From Alloyangia pacifica (GTDB lineage: Bacteria > Pseudomonadota > Alphaproteobacteria > Rhodobacterales > Rhodobacteraceae), in contig NZ_CP022189.1 in assembly GCF_003111685.1 (NCBI RefSeq), forward strand, positions 884,001-948,000: a DNA stretch of 64,000 nt, given 5' to 3'. Made by a program: the position numbers and the translations under genes. Shown here one piece after another: positions 25,974 to 36,527 of this stretch. Numbering within the stretch: the first letter of the stretch is position 1; the number at the start of each line of letters is the position of its first letter. The notes under the pieces are model-generated. The model was given only the letters and a program-made list of their open reading frames with translations. It was not told the origin of the DNA and did no database searches.

Positions 25974-26216
25974 CTATTTGATGCCGAGGATGCGCATGGC
26001 TTCGGACAACCTGGCGAAAGAGTGCTGATGCTCCCCCGCGGCGCGCAGCCGTTCGCCCTCGGCGCGCAGCTGCCGGACCTAGCCGAGATCCGCCTCGGAC
26101 AGCTTGGGGCCCGTGTCGAGCGCAGCGCTGATCGTGGACATGTCGGCAGGACACTGGAAGGCGAAGGCGGGGGCCGCGGCCAGGGGGAGCGCCAGCACGA
26201 GGGCGGGGCGTATCAT
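25974..26216 (-). pseudogene. Small secreted protein gene interrupted by an in-frame TAG
   Basis: From ATG 26216 (AAGGAAGGA upstream) the frame codes a signal peptide MIRPALVLALPLAAAPAFA, then FQCPADMSTISAALDTG. It reaches a TAG at codon 46 (26079-26081) and continues in frame with VRQLRAEGERLRAAGEHQHS and an ILGIK end before a TAG at 25974-25976. The downstream part is clearly protein-like and similar small secreted proteins with this ending are common in the family, so one base change has probably truncated an 80-residue protein. A sequencing error or readthrough are the alternatives. Confidence 0.7.
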
Positions 26217-26499
26217 GGGGTCCTTCCTTGGTGGGCTCAGCCTCGCACGGGAAAAGGGCCGTTCACGCCGAGGTGAAAGGGCAGGCGCATGTTTGCTTTC
26301 CGGCGGCGAATGTCCGGCGGGGTTCCGCAGGGGGGATTTGACGCGCGGCTCGCCGCTGGCGGCCCGGGGCCCTCCCGGCAACTCCTTGCTCGGGCGGCCG
26401 GCTCCGCCATCGCTGCATTGCGGCGCAGCCACGGCGCCCCTAGCTCTCGAGGCAAGCCACGGGATGTTCCCGTGCAAGCACTCTGGGAAGGAGACTTCT

Positions 26500-26937
26500 A
26501 TGACCCTCAAGAGCACCCTGCTTAAGTCGACCGTCATCGCTGCCCTGATCGCGGCCCCGCTGGCCCCGGTGATGGCGCAGACCGCAACCCCCGAGGCGCC
26601 CGCCGAAGCCCCGGCTGCCGAAGCCCCCGCCGCGCCCGCGCTGGAATTCAGCGAAGAGCAGCTGGCCGCCTTCGTCGACGCCGCCACCGAGGTCCAGGCC
26701 GTTCAGCAGGACTACATGGCACAGATCGAGCAGGTGGAAGAGCCCGAGGGCAAGCAGGCCCTGGTCGAGCAAGCGCAGGCCGAGATGGCCGATGCGGTGA
26801 ACGAGACCGATGGAATGGACGTGAACACCTACAATGAGATTGGCCAGGCGGCGCAGGCCGACCCCGAGCTCAACCAGCGCATCCTCGCGATGCTGCAAGA
26901 GCGCGCGCCGGCCGGTCCCGAGACGATGACCGAGTGA
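26500..26937 (+). CDS. DUF4168 domain-containing secreted protein
   Basis: 145 residues from ATG 26500 with AAGGAG eight bases upstream. N-terminal signal peptide ending at about VMAQ (residue 27), an Ala/Pro/Glu repeat (APAEAPAAEAPAAPA), then a helical domain FSEEQLAAFVDAATEVQAVQ ... TYNEIGQAAQADPELNQRI that fits DUF4168. Probably periplasmic; function unknown. The gap 26217-26499 before it shows no gene. A strong terminator follows the stop. Confidence 0.85.
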   Translation: MTLKSTLLKSTVIAALIAAPLAPVMAQTATPEAPAEAPAAEAPAAPALEFSEEQLAAFVDAATEVQAVQQDYMAQIEQVEEPEGKQALVEQAQAEMADAVNETDGMDVNTYNEIGQAAQADPELNQRILAMLQERAPAGPETMTE

Positions 26938-26961
26938 ACCCCCTCAACGACGGTCATCCTG

Positions 26962-26985
26962 GAGCCGCCCCCTCGGGGGCGGCTC
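26962..26985. terminator. Rho-independent terminator shared by convergent genes
   Basis: Eleven-base perfect stem GAGCCGCCCCC / GGGGGCGGCTC with a two-base loop, followed by TTCTT. It ends the DUF4168 transcript and can also stop the opposing gene. Confidence 0.8.
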
Positions 26986-27012
26986 TTCTTATGTGAGCTA
27001 GGTCGCCCGAGT

Positions 27013-27801
27013 TCATTCGGGAGCAGGCATGGGCTCCGCTGCGGGCATCGGGGGAACCTCGATCGCGCCCGCATCCGGGCTCACGAGCGCGGGCGCTGCG
27101 GGAGCGGAAAGGGCGGAGGCCGGGGCCTCCGGCGCAGGCATCTCGACCACCGAGCCCCCCGGCACCGCCTCGCTCGGCGCATCGTCGGGCACGAAGACCA
27201 CGCGGCCGATCTTGCGGTTCGGGCCCCAGCTCCGGTGCTTGAGCATGCCGTCGACGATATAGAGATCCTCGATCCGGTAGGTGGCGCGGCTGCCCGCCTC
27301 GTCGTGGATCTCGATGAAGGGGTTCAGCGTGTTCTCCTCGAGCCGGAAATAGCTCGGATCGGAATGCGCTTCGAAGTCCCGCATGATCATCAGCACCTGT
27401 GAGTAATCGGTGATCCGCTCGTCGACGAAATAGGCGCAGGTGGCCTCGTAGCCCGCGCCTCCGGCGCCGAGGATCAAGGCGGGCACCCAGACCATCGGGT
27501 TGGCCATGGCCGCGGCGGCGGCCGCGCTGCCCCCCTCCAGCAGCCCCGCCGCGCCGCCCGAGGCAGCGAGCTTGCCGCCGAGCAGCGTAAGCCCGCTGGT
27601 GGCGTTGACCAGCGTGTAGAACCCACCATCGCCGCGGCGCTGGCCTGCGACTTGCGCAACCGCGCCGGTGGCCGCAGCGGCCGCGCCGGTCACCGTGTCG
27701 CCGACCAGCCGGCTTGGCCGGTAGTCGCAGATCGCGGCGGAGAGGGAGGTCGAGGAAAGCAGCAGCGCCAGCGCTGCGAGGGACGTCTTCGGTGCGGGCA
27801 T
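27013..27801 (-). CDS. Secreted protein of unknown function
   Basis: 262 residues with a signal peptide (cleaved near LSAA-ICDY, residue 22). A Gly/Ala-rich stretch with two hydrophobic helices (around residues 40-60 and 85-115) follows, then a soluble domain CAYFVDERITDYSQVLMIMRDF ... YRIEDLYIVDGMLKH, and a long Pro/Ala-rich C-terminal tail of low complexity. I do not recognise a family. It is convergent with the DUF4168 gene across a shared terminator and lies downstream of lepA on the same strand, separated by lepA's own terminator. Confidence 0.75.
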   Translation of the reverse strand: MPAPKTSLAALALLLSSTSLSAAICDYRPSRLVGDTVTGAAAAATGAVAQVAGQRRGDGGFYTLVNATSGLTLLGGKLAASGGAAGLLEGGSAAAAAAMANPMVWVPALILGAGGAGYEATCAYFVDERITDYSQVLMIMRDFEAHSDPSYFRLEENTLNPFIEIHDEAGSRATYRIEDLYIVDGMLKHRSWGPNRKIGRVVFVPDDAPSEAVPGGSVVEMPAPEAPASALSAPAAPALVSPDAGAIEVPPMPAAEPMPAPE

Positions 27802-27870
27802 CGGAAAGCTCCCATGCGGATATGCGGTGAAGAGGTGAAGGGCGAGGCGGGGCGCACGCCCCTACGTGAA

Positions 27871-27896
27871 AGGCCGGGGCGCATCTGCCCCGGCCT
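27871..27896 (-). terminator. Terminator of lepA
   Basis: Perfect ten-base arms AGGCCGGGGC and GCCCCGGCCT with a six-base loop, 31 bases past the lepA stop on the minus strand, followed there by a short TTTC. Confidence 0.7.
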
Positions 27897-27926
27897 GCCA
27901 TCTGCTGCGGACCCGGAAGACCCGGA

Positions 27927-29729
<1,803 letters not shown>

Positions 29730-30124
29730 GATTGGCCCGATATGTAAGGCTTTTGGCGTCCGGTCAAGCCGGATCGAAGGGCAGGCGGCGCCGCCGCGCC
29801 CATCCGCGCGTGCCTCCCGCGATCCCGACCGGCGCCGCATCAGAGCAAAGCCGGTCACGTCGTTGGTCCCGGAAGGGTTCCCGGCGCCGTCCGTTGCCTT
29901 CTTCTAGCGGTAATCATCCCGCAGTGTGAACTGGCCGTCAGGCCAAGCTGGGCCGCGCCCTTCGCTGCTGCGGGCGGTCCGTCGCGCCGCTTAGCGTTGC
30001 GGAAGCGCCTGTCCAGCAACGAATCGGTGAATTGAATCCGCCGCAGGCTTCGGGCATCCTTTGGCAAATCGAGAAAGCGCGGGCGCAAGATCCGCAACGT
30101 GAAGGGCAGTAAGAGAGCAGGCGG
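29730..30124. other. Intergenic region upstream of lepA
   Basis: 395 bases between the divergent lepA and a small lipoprotein gene. It presumably holds both promoters. I see no convincing coding frame, RNA gene, long repeat or strong palindrome in it. Confidence 0.5.
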
Positions 30125-30457
30125 ATGAAACCGATATACTTGGTGACGATTCTGGCGCTGGTGGCGGGCTGCGGTGGCGGCTCGGGCTCGGGCCACAGAT
30201 ATTACGCGACGGGGCCCGTGAGCAAAGCCTGCATGAGCTCGGACCGCAAGGCGCGCAACGATGCGCTCTGCGGCTGCGTTCAGGCGGCGGCGAACGACGA
30301 GTTGCGCGGCGGCGACCAGCGCCGGGCTGTGAAATTCTACCGCGACCCGCATCAGGCGCAGGAGGTCCGCCAGTCGGACCGTCGCTCCGACAAGGACTTC
30401 TGGACCCGCTACTCGGCCTTCGTGAAGCGTGCCGAGCGGATGTGCACCGGGCTCTGA
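30125..30457 (+). CDS. Small lipoprotein, function unknown
   Basis: 110 residues with a signal sequence and lipobox (LALVAGC, Cys about residue 16), followed by a Gly/Ser linker. The mature part has a conserved cysteine pattern KACMSSDRKARNDALCGCVQ and ends with a third region RAERMCTGL, with a YRDPHQAQEVRQSDRRSD helix between. Similar short lipoproteins are widespread in Rhodobacteraceae, sometimes mislabelled as arginine transporter. No function can be assigned. Confidence 0.75.
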   Translation: MKPIYLVTILALVAGCGGGSGSGHRYYATGPVSKACMSSDRKARNDALCGCVQAAANDELRGGDQRRAVKFYRDPHQAQEVRQSDRRSDKDFWTRYSAFVKRAERMCTGL

Positions 30458-30479
30458 GCCCGGCGCGGTCCCTTTTGCC

Positions 30480-31766
30480 TCACCCGGTTGCCCGGAAGGG
30501 CCGGGGCGCCAGCCGTGCCTCGGCGCTGCGGGCGTGGCCTTCCATGCCCTCGGCGCGGCTGATCCCGGCGCTGGCACGGGCGAGCTCCGGCAGCGCCCGG
30601 GGCGACGCCTCCTGCCAGGTCACGCACTTGAGGAACTTGTGCACCGAAAGCCCGCCGGTGTGCCGCGCGGCGCGGCCTGTGGGCAGCACGTGGTTCGGCC
30701 CGGCGGCCTTGTCGCCAAAGGCCACGGTGGTACCGGCGCCGAGGAAGAGCGATCCGTAGCACCGCAGCCGCGCGCGCCACCACGGCAGATCGCGCGCCAT
30801 CACGTGCAGGTGCTCGGGGGCGTAGTGGTCGGCGATCGCAGCCATGTCTTCGCGACTTTCGCAAAGCAACACCTCGCCGAGCTGCGCCCAGGCCTCGCGC
30901 GCCGCCGAGCGGTTGGGCTCGGGAAGGGTCTCGGCCAGCTGCGGCAGGCGGGCGATCACGGCTTCGGCCAGCGGGCGATGGTCGGTGGCCAGCCAGACCG
31001 GCGAGGTGCCGCCGTGCTCGGCCTGTCCCAGCAGGTCGAGCGCGACGATCTCGGGATCGGCGCTGGGATCGGCGAGGATCATCACGTCGGTCGGCCCTGC
31101 AACCATGTCGATTCCCACCGGGCCGAACAGCTGCCGCTTGGCCTCGGCGACGAACTGGTTGCCGGGCCCGGCAAGAATGTCCGCGGGCGGCAGGCCGAAC
31201 AGGCCGAAGGCCATGGCGGCGATGCCCTGCACCCCGCCAAGCGCCAGCACCTCGTCCGCGCCTGCGACGTGCAGCGCGTGCAGAATCGCCGGCGGCAGCC
31301 CTTCCTTGCCCGGCGGCGAGCAGGCGATCACCCGGTCCACCCCGGCGGCGCGCGCCGTGGTGACGGTCATCAGCGCCGAGGCGATATGGGCGTAGCGCCC
31401 GCCCGGCACGTAGCAGCCGGCGCAGCCGACGGGAATCAGCCGCTGCCCGGCGCGCAGCCCGGGGCGCAATTCGATCTCAAACTCCTGCACCGAGGCCCGC
31501 TGCGCCTCGGCGAAGGCGCGGATATTGGCATGGGCATAGGCGATATCCTCGACCAGCGTCACCGGCAGGGCGCGCTGCGCCTCGGCGAGCCGCGCGGCGG
31601 GCACCCCGATCTCGCCGTCCCAACGGTCGAGCCGGGTGGCATAGTCGAGGGCCGCCGCTTCGCCCTCGGTGCGCAGCCGGGCGAGCATGATCTGCACGAT
31701 GTCGGCGGTGTCGGCGGCGGCCTGCGGCGGCAGGCCCGGGGCGGGCTTGAGATGGGTCACTGTCAT
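30480..31766 (-). CDS. Histidinol dehydrogenase-family protein, HpsN-like (sulfopropanediol dehydrogenase type)
   Basis: 428 residues. HisD fold with CAGCYVPGGRYAHIASALMT, LALGGVQGIAAMAFGLFG, ILAGPGNQFVAEAKR and the Zn/active-site blocks QAEHGGTSPVW, APEHLHVM and GDKAAGPNHVLPTG. The wording of these blocks and the LysR neighbour fit the catabolic HisD paralogues such as HpsN, which oxidise a hydroxyl to a carboxylate, rather than biosynthetic HisD. No other histidine or sulfonate gene is nearby, so the substrate is open. Divergent from the LysR gene. Confidence 0.85.
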   Translation of the reverse strand: MTVTHLKPAPGLPPQAAADTADIVQIMLARLRTEGEAAALDYATRLDRWDGEIGVPAARLAEAQRALPVTLVEDIAYAHANIRAFAEAQRASVQEFEIELRPGLRAGQRLIPVGCAGCYVPGGRYAHIASALMTVTTARAAGVDRVIACSPPGKEGLPPAILHALHVAGADEVLALGGVQGIAAMAFGLFGLPPADILAGPGNQFVAEAKRQLFGPVGIDMVAGPTDVMILADPSADPEIVALDLLGQAEHGGTSPVWLATDHRPLAEAVIARLPQLAETLPEPNRSAAREAWAQLGEVLLCESREDMAAIADHYAPEHLHVMARDLPWWRARLRCYGSLFLGAGTTVAFGDKAAGPNHVLPTGRAARHTGGLSVHKFLKCVTWQEASPRALPELARASAGISRAEGMEGHARSAEARLAPRPFRATG

Positions 31767-31870
31767 GGGGTGGGGGGTTTGCCTGATCTGGGGGAGTTTC
31801 GGAAAAAGTTAATCTGTGGCATGGTCGCGCCGGGCCGCGACGGGCCGCGGAATGGGTGGGGGATGGCTTT

Positions 31871-32839
31871 ATGCTGATGAAGGGAATCAGCCTGCGCGGG
31901 CTCGAGGTTTTCGAGGCGCTTTCGGCGACCGGCTCGGTGGCGCAGGCCGCCGAGCGCACGGGGCTCAGCCAGCCGGCGGTGAGCCAGCAGTTGCGCAACC
32001 TCGAGACCGCGCTCGGGGTCGCCCTGGTGGATCACGGCAGGCGGCCGATGCAACTGACCCCGGCGGGACGCTCGTTCCTGATGCGCACGCAGGCGGTGCT
32101 CGGCCAGCTTCGGCTGGCACAGAACGAGTTGACGGTGATGGATCTGACGCATCTGTCGCAGCTCAACCTCGGGGTGATCGACGATTTCGACAACGACCTG
32201 ACGCCGCAGTTGGTGACCATCCTGGCCGAGAACATGTCCCGCTGCCGTTTCAAGCTGGTCACTGCGCCGAGCCACGAGATCATGCAGTCTATGGTCGACC
32301 GCCACCTGCATATTGCCATCGCCGCGAGCCCCGGTACCGCGGTGCCGGGGGTGTTCGAATACCCGTTGGTGCACGATCCCTTCGTGCTGGTGGCGCCGCG
32401 TGGCAAGGCGCGCGAGGCGGGCAGCACCGAAGCACTGATGTCGGCCCTGCCGATGCTGCGCTACGACCGCGACCAGATGATCGGCCGGCAGATCGAGGCA
32501 CACCTCTCGCGGCTCAAGCTGGACTTCGCCGAACGGTTCGAGATCGGCGCGCATCTATCGTTGATGACGTTGGTGGCGCGCGGCGTCGGCTGGAGCATCA
32601 CCACGCCGCTTGGCTACATGCGCGCGGCGCGCGTGCACGACCGGATCGAGGCGCACCCGCTGCCGATCAAGCCCTTTTCCCGCACGATTTCGCTTTTTGC
32701 CGCCGCCGACTGGGCCGACCGGGTGCCGCGCGACGTGGCGCGTACCATGCGCCAACTGGTCAGCGACCTGGTGATCACCCCGGCGCAGCGCCAACTGCCC
32801 TGGCTCGAGGGCAAGCTGCACCTGCTCGATGGAGACTGA
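31871..32839 (+). CDS. LysR-family transcriptional regulator
   Basis: 322 residues from ATG 31871 (alternatives: GTG 31856, ATG 31877). N-terminal winged HTH LRGLEVFEALSATGSVAQAAERTGLSQPAVS (LysR signature) followed by the dimerisation helix and a C-terminal periplasmic-binding-like effector domain with LNLGVIDDFDNDL and GVGWSITTPLGYM. Divergent from the HpsN-like gene, whose expression it probably activates. Near-palindromic AGTTTCGGAAA lies between them (from 31795) and a related GTTTCGGAAACT follows the gene at about 32892; these could be binding sites. Confidence 0.93.
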   Translation: MLMKGISLRGLEVFEALSATGSVAQAAERTGLSQPAVSQQLRNLETALGVALVDHGRRPMQLTPAGRSFLMRTQAVLGQLRLAQNELTVMDLTHLSQLNLGVIDDFDNDLTPQLVTILAENMSRCRFKLVTAPSHEIMQSMVDRHLHIAIAASPGTAVPGVFEYPLVHDPFVLVAPRGKAREAGSTEALMSALPMLRYDRDQMIGRQIEAHLSRLKLDFAERFEIGAHLSLMTLVARGVGWSITTPLGYMRAARVHDRIEAHPLPIKPFSRTISLFAAADWADRVPRDVARTMRQLVSDLVITPAQRQLPWLEGKLHLLDGD

Positions 32840-33031
32840 CCCGGGGCGGGGCTGGGCGGGAGCGGCCATGTGGAGATTTCCGGAACATAAGCGTTTCGGA
32901 AACTAGAAGGGGCGGGCGTGCCCATGGCGCAAGTGCCTCGACGGGCGATTTGAAAAGAGGAATGCGCGGATTCGGAAAAGGAAAATCCGCGCGCGCGTCA
33001 GCCCGTCAAATGGGCAGGGGGTGCTGCACCC

Positions 33032-33796
33032 TCAGGCTGTGAGATCGAGGAAGGCCCGCACCGCCGCCTCGAACTCGCGCGGCTTTTCGGCGTGCAGCCA
33101 GTGGCCGCAGCCCGGCAGTTTGGCGAATTTCGCCGCCGGGAAGAGCGCGCGGATGCGGTCGCGGTGCTCGGGAAGCACGTAGGTCGACTCCGCCCCTGAA
33201 AGGAACAGCACGGGGCGCTCGAAGCGGGCGTCGATCTCGGGGAAGCCGAGAATTTTCGCCATTTCGGCCTCGAGCACGTCGAGGTTCAGCTTCCAGCGTT
33301 TCTCCTTCAGGTCGAGCGACTGGGTGAAGAAGCTGCAGAGCGTCGGATCGTCTAGCACCTTTGCCAGCTGGTCATTGGCGTCCGAGCGCTTCTCGACCCG
33401 CGCGAGGTCCACCGAGCGCATCGCGGCGATGTTCTGATTCTGGTCGTGCGTATAGGTCACCGGCGCGATGTCGGCGAAGATGGCCCGGTTCACCAGCTCG
33501 GGCCGGGTGAGCGCGAGCGCCATTGCCGCCTTGCCGCCCATGGAATGTCCCAGCACGTCGGCGCGGCCCCCGAGGCTCTCGATCACCTCGGCGATGTCCG
33601 CGGCCATGCCCTCGTAGTCGTGGCTATCCTGCCAGGGGCTGTCGCCATGGTTGCGCTGGTCCACAGCGATCACCTCTCGCTGGTCCGACAGGCGCTTCGA
33701 GATCACGCCCCAGTTGCGGGCGGAGCCAAAGAGCCCGTGAACGATGACGAGCGGTGGTTGGTCGGTGGCGGAGCCGTGGCGGATCATGTTCAGCAT
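33032..33796 (-). CDS. Alpha/beta-hydrolase (YbfF-like esterase)
   Basis: 254 residues. Alpha/beta-hydrolase fold with the oxyanion region IVHGLFGSARNWG, the nucleophile elbow VLGHSMGGKA (Ser 85), and the C-terminal catalytic His in KLPGCGHWLHAEKP. The DQRNHGDSPW segment is typical of the YbfF/ABHD11-type esterases, which cleave acyl esters or thioesters. The natural substrate is unknown. It stands alone; the gap 32840-33031 has no gene. Confidence 0.92.
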   Translation of the reverse strand: MLNMIRHGSATDQPPLVIVHGLFGSARNWGVISKRLSDQREVIAVDQRNHGDSPWQDSHDYEGMAADIAEVIESLGGRADVLGHSMGGKAAMALALTRPELVNRAIFADIAPVTYTHDQNQNIAAMRSVDLARVEKRSDANDQLAKVLDDPTLCSFFTQSLDLKEKRWKLNLDVLEAEMAKILGFPEIDARFERPVLFLSGAESTYVLPEHRDRIRALFPAAKFAKLPGCGHWLHAEKPREFEAAVRAFLDLTA

Positions 33797-33978
33797 GCGC
33801 CCTGTCTAGGCTGCGGGCGGGGCACGGAAAAGGCCAAAACGCATGGGGCGGCGGGGGGGCGGCGGGCGAGCCCCCTTCAAAGGTGGTCGGCCAGCCCTGC
33901 CGGCGGAAATCGGGCGTCTCCGCTCCCGCGACGCGGCGGCCGCTTGCGCGCGGGCACCAAATGCCCGAGATTTGCGCC

Positions 33979-34344
33979 ATGGATCAGACCCCCAAATTCG
34001 GCGCACGGCTCATGCCGCTTTTCGAGAGCCGCCTCGGCCTCGGCAAGGGCAGCTTCGACAAGCGCGCCCGGCGCGCGGCGCACCGGCTGCCGCGATGGGC
34101 CCGACGCGACCTTGCCGCACTGCGCGCGGCGCAGGGGATGACCGAGCATCCCAAGCTCGCCATGCGGCTCGACACGCCGGCGCTGGACCGGGCCGAGGCG
34201 CGCATTGCGCGCCATCTCGAGACGATCGACGTCCAGGCCGAACGCAGCCATTGGCGGCTCGGCGTGCTCGCGGGGCTGATGTTCAACCTCGCGCTCTTCG
34301 CGGCGCTGCTGGCGGCGGTCTACTACCTTCTGATCCGCAACTGA
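33979..34344 (+). CDS. Small protein with C-terminal membrane helix
   Basis: 121 residues from ATG 33979 (an in-frame ATG at 33961 is an alternative). A basic, helical N-terminal part (KRARRAAHRLPRWARRDLAALRAA) is followed by one C-terminal transmembrane helix, LGVLAGLMFNLALFAALLAAVYYLL, leaving only a few residues outside: a tail-anchored layout. The 3' end overlaps the convergent NUDIX gene by 22 bases. No family recognised. Confidence 0.65.
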   Translation: MDQTPKFGARLMPLFESRLGLGKGSFDKRARRAAHRLPRWARRDLAALRAAQGMTEHPKLAMRLDTPALDRAEARIARHLETIDVQAERSHWRLGVLAGLMFNLALFAALLAAVYYLLIRN

Positions 34345-35063
34345 CGCTTTGGACGGCTTTCCTCGGGCGATCCCGGGGCCCGGCCGTTGAGCCGCAGGAA
34401 GAGGCTTTCCTCGTCGTCGTTGCGGAAGAAGGGCACCGAACTTGGCGCGCGCCGGTCGGTGACCCGGGCGGCGACCTCGGCCAGCACCACCTCGGTGATG
34501 AAGGGCAGGTCGAAGCCGCGCACTTCGTCGAGCGGCACCCATTGCAGGTGCGACAGCTCGTCCGATGCGGCGGAGAAATCATCGGGATCGGATTTCAACG
34601 CCTCGGCATCCACCAGAAAGAAGCGCGCGTCGAAGCGGCGCGGGCGGCCCGGCGGGGTAATGGCGCGGAAAACGAACTGCAGCGCCGAGGCCGAGGGGCG
34701 GTGGCCGGTCTCGGCAAACCCCTCCCAGCCGTCGGGCGGGGTCGGCCATTTGCCGGGCCAGCCCAGCACCTGCCCGGTCTCTTCCCAGAGCTCGCGGATG
34801 GCGGCGGCGGCCAGCGCCGGACCCCGGCCCGCGGGCGCGTCCTCGTCCAACCGTGCGGCGCAGGCGGCGGGCAGGGGGGCGGCGAGCTTCACTTCGGCGT
34901 CGGCGGCATCCACCGCGCCGCCGGGAAAGACGAACTTGTTGGGCATGAAGGCGGCCGCCGCGCCGCGCTGCCCCATCAGCACGCTCGGTCGGCTGTCGCG
35001 GTCGCGCAGCACGATCACCGTGGCTGCGTCGCGGATGGCTGTCTTGTCGCTGCTCATGCGCAT
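34323..35063 (-). CDS. NUDIX hydrolase
   Basis: 246 residues (start ATG 35063 or 35057). The N-terminal strand AATVIVLRDRDSRPSVLMGQRG and the FVFPGGAVDAADAE block are typical of the NUDT7/NUDT19-like group, and the REx2EE core of the Nudix box appears as IRELWEETG (with AAAA before it). Such enzymes split nucleoside diphosphates linked to another group, for example CoA or NAD. It lies after DUF983 on the same strand (43 bp gap) and may be cotranscribed. Confidence 0.88.
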   Translation of the reverse strand: MRMSSDKTAIRDAATVIVLRDRDSRPSVLMGQRGAAAAFMPNKFVFPGGAVDAADAEVKLAAPLPAACAARLDEDAPAGRGPALAAAAIRELWEETGQVLGWPGKWPTPPDGWEGFAETGHRPSASALQFVFRAITPPGRPRRFDARFFLVDAEALKSDPDDFSAASDELSHLQWVPLDEVRGFDLPFITEVVLAEVAARVTDRRAPSSVPFFRNDDEESLFLRLNGRAPGSPEESRPKRQLRIRR

Positions 35064-35106
35064 TCCCCTGCGTCTTTTCTATGCCCTGCGGGGGAGGCGC
35101 CCGGTT

Positions 35107-35499
35107 TCAGTGGGCGCGCGCGAAGCCGTGCATCTCGCGCGCCCACTGGAAGCCGACGATCGCCCCCTTCAGTCTGGGCAGAAGGTAGAGGGAAAGCCCG
35201 ATGCAGCCAATAAGGAAGATGGTGATCAGGATCAGCGGCTCGGGCCGCCATGTGGTGAAAACCCAGAGCAGCGAGGGCGCCATGATGTGGCCGACGATGA
35301 GGATGGTCAGATAAGCTGGGCCGTCGTCGGCGCGGTGGTGGTAGAGCTCTTCGCGGCAGACCGGGCAATGGTCGCGCACCTTGAGATAGGAGCGCAGGAT
35401 CGGGCCGTTGCCGCAATTGGGGCAGCGGCAGCGGAAGCCGCGCCAGACGGCGGGCCAGGTCTCGCGCTCGGTCTCGCGCTCCGGAGACATGTCGGTCAT
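35107..35499 (-). CDS. DUF983 family membrane protein
   Basis: 130 residues from ATG 35499, which has AAGGTG six bases upstream (an ATG at 35520 lacks a ribosome site). N-terminal zinc-ribbon-like CRCPNCGNGPILRSYLKVRD with a second CPVC pair, then two membrane helices (IVGHIMAPSLLWVF and LILITIFLIGCIGLSLYLLP). This is the DUF983 architecture, whose function is unknown. Confidence 0.9.
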   Translation of the reverse strand: MTDMSPERETERETWPAVWRGFRCRCPNCGNGPILRSYLKVRDHCPVCREELYHHRADDGPAYLTILIVGHIMAPSLLWVFTTWRPEPLILITIFLIGCIGLSLYLLPRLKGAIVGFQWAREMHGFARAH

Positions 35500-35769
35500 G
35501 GGATGCACCTTGGAAGTCATTCCCCAAAGGTGGCGCAAGCCCGGCCTCATTTAAAGAGGACAGGAGCGCGCAGCGGCGGGATGTCGCAAAGGGGTCTGGC
35601 GGATACAGGTTTTGCCGCCGCCGCGCCGCGACAGGTCTCCTGGAAATCAGGCCGCCGAAAAAATCTTTCAGAGGTGCGACGGAAGCGTCCGGCTGCCGCG
35701 TGAAAGATTGTGATCGGACGGCAGACACGCCGCCGGCAAGAGACGCGATGCAATGAGGAGATCGCAGCG

Positions 35770-36447
35770 ATGACCCGCATGACCAAACTGATGACCGGTG
35801 CCGCCCTCGTGGTTCTGGGCTCGGCGAGCCTTGCCCTTGCTGCAAGCGACGCCAAGCCGATGGGCCCGCGGGGTGACCGCCCGGCGCCGATGACGCGGAT
35901 GTTCGAAACCTTCGACACCGACGGAGATGGCTCGATCAGCCGCGAGGAATTCGCGGCGCATGGCCCCGCCGCGGGCTTTGCCGAGGCCTATGCCGGGGCC
36001 GATGCGGATGGCAACGGGACGCTCGAGGGTGACGAACTGATCGCCTTTGCCGACCTTCGCAAGGCCGCCCGCGAGGCGCAGCGGCTGGAGATGCGCAAGG
36101 CGCGCATGCAAGAGCGCATGCTCGAGCGCTTCGACGCCGACAAGGACGGCAAGCTGACCCTCGACGAGATGCAGGCGCAGGGCCCGATGGGCTTCTTCGA
36201 CCGCTTTGACGCCGATGAGGACGGCCAGGTGAGCCAGGACGAGCTGGCCGCTGCCGCTCCGATGCGCCACGCGCAGCGCGGCATGGGCGAAGGCCAAGAG
36301 GGTGACCGGAGAATGCGCCACGAGGATGACCACCGGCAATGGCATGGGGAGCGGGGCGGGGTTCACGGCGGCCCGGGCATGAAGCGCGGACCGCGGGACG
36401 GGCATGGCCCGCGCGGCGACATCATGCGGGACTTCTGGCAGTACTGA
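35770..36447 (+). CDS. EF-hand calcium-binding secreted protein
   Basis: 225 residues from ATG 35770, with GAGGAG upstream. Signal peptide (cleaved near LALA, about residue 25), then four EF-hand loops: DTDGDGSISREE, DADGNGTLEGDE, DADKDGKLTLDE and DADEDGQVSQDE. The last 60 residues are rich in His, Arg and Gly. Probably a periplasmic calcium or divalent-cation binding protein. It comes just before the ECF sigma cluster, and a common role in envelope or metal sensing is likely but not proven. Confidence 0.92.
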   Translation: MTRMTKLMTGAALVVLGSASLALAASDAKPMGPRGDRPAPMTRMFETFDTDGDGSISREEFAAHGPAAGFAEAYAGADADGNGTLEGDELIAFADLRKAAREAQRLEMRKARMQERMLERFDADKDGKLTLDEMQAQGPMGFFDRFDADEDGQVSQDELAAAAPMRHAQRGMGEGQEGDRRMRHEDDHRQWHGERGGVHGGPGMKRGPRDGHGPRGDIMRDFWQY

Positions 36448-36527
36448 TGGGCCGAGGGCAGGGCCGTCGCTTCGGCCCTGTCCTTGCGCGGTCCGGCACT
36501 TCGGGCTAGCGCAAGAGGATGGACCGG

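Noticed and set aside
29855..30577. 240-codon minus-strand frame across the lepA upstream gap
   Set aside because: Antisense to the lipoprotein gene and low-complexity Arg/Ala sequence.
31795..31805. LysR box with T-N11-A
   Set aside because: A near-palindrome is present but not a clear T-N11-A site, so it was only mentioned, not called.
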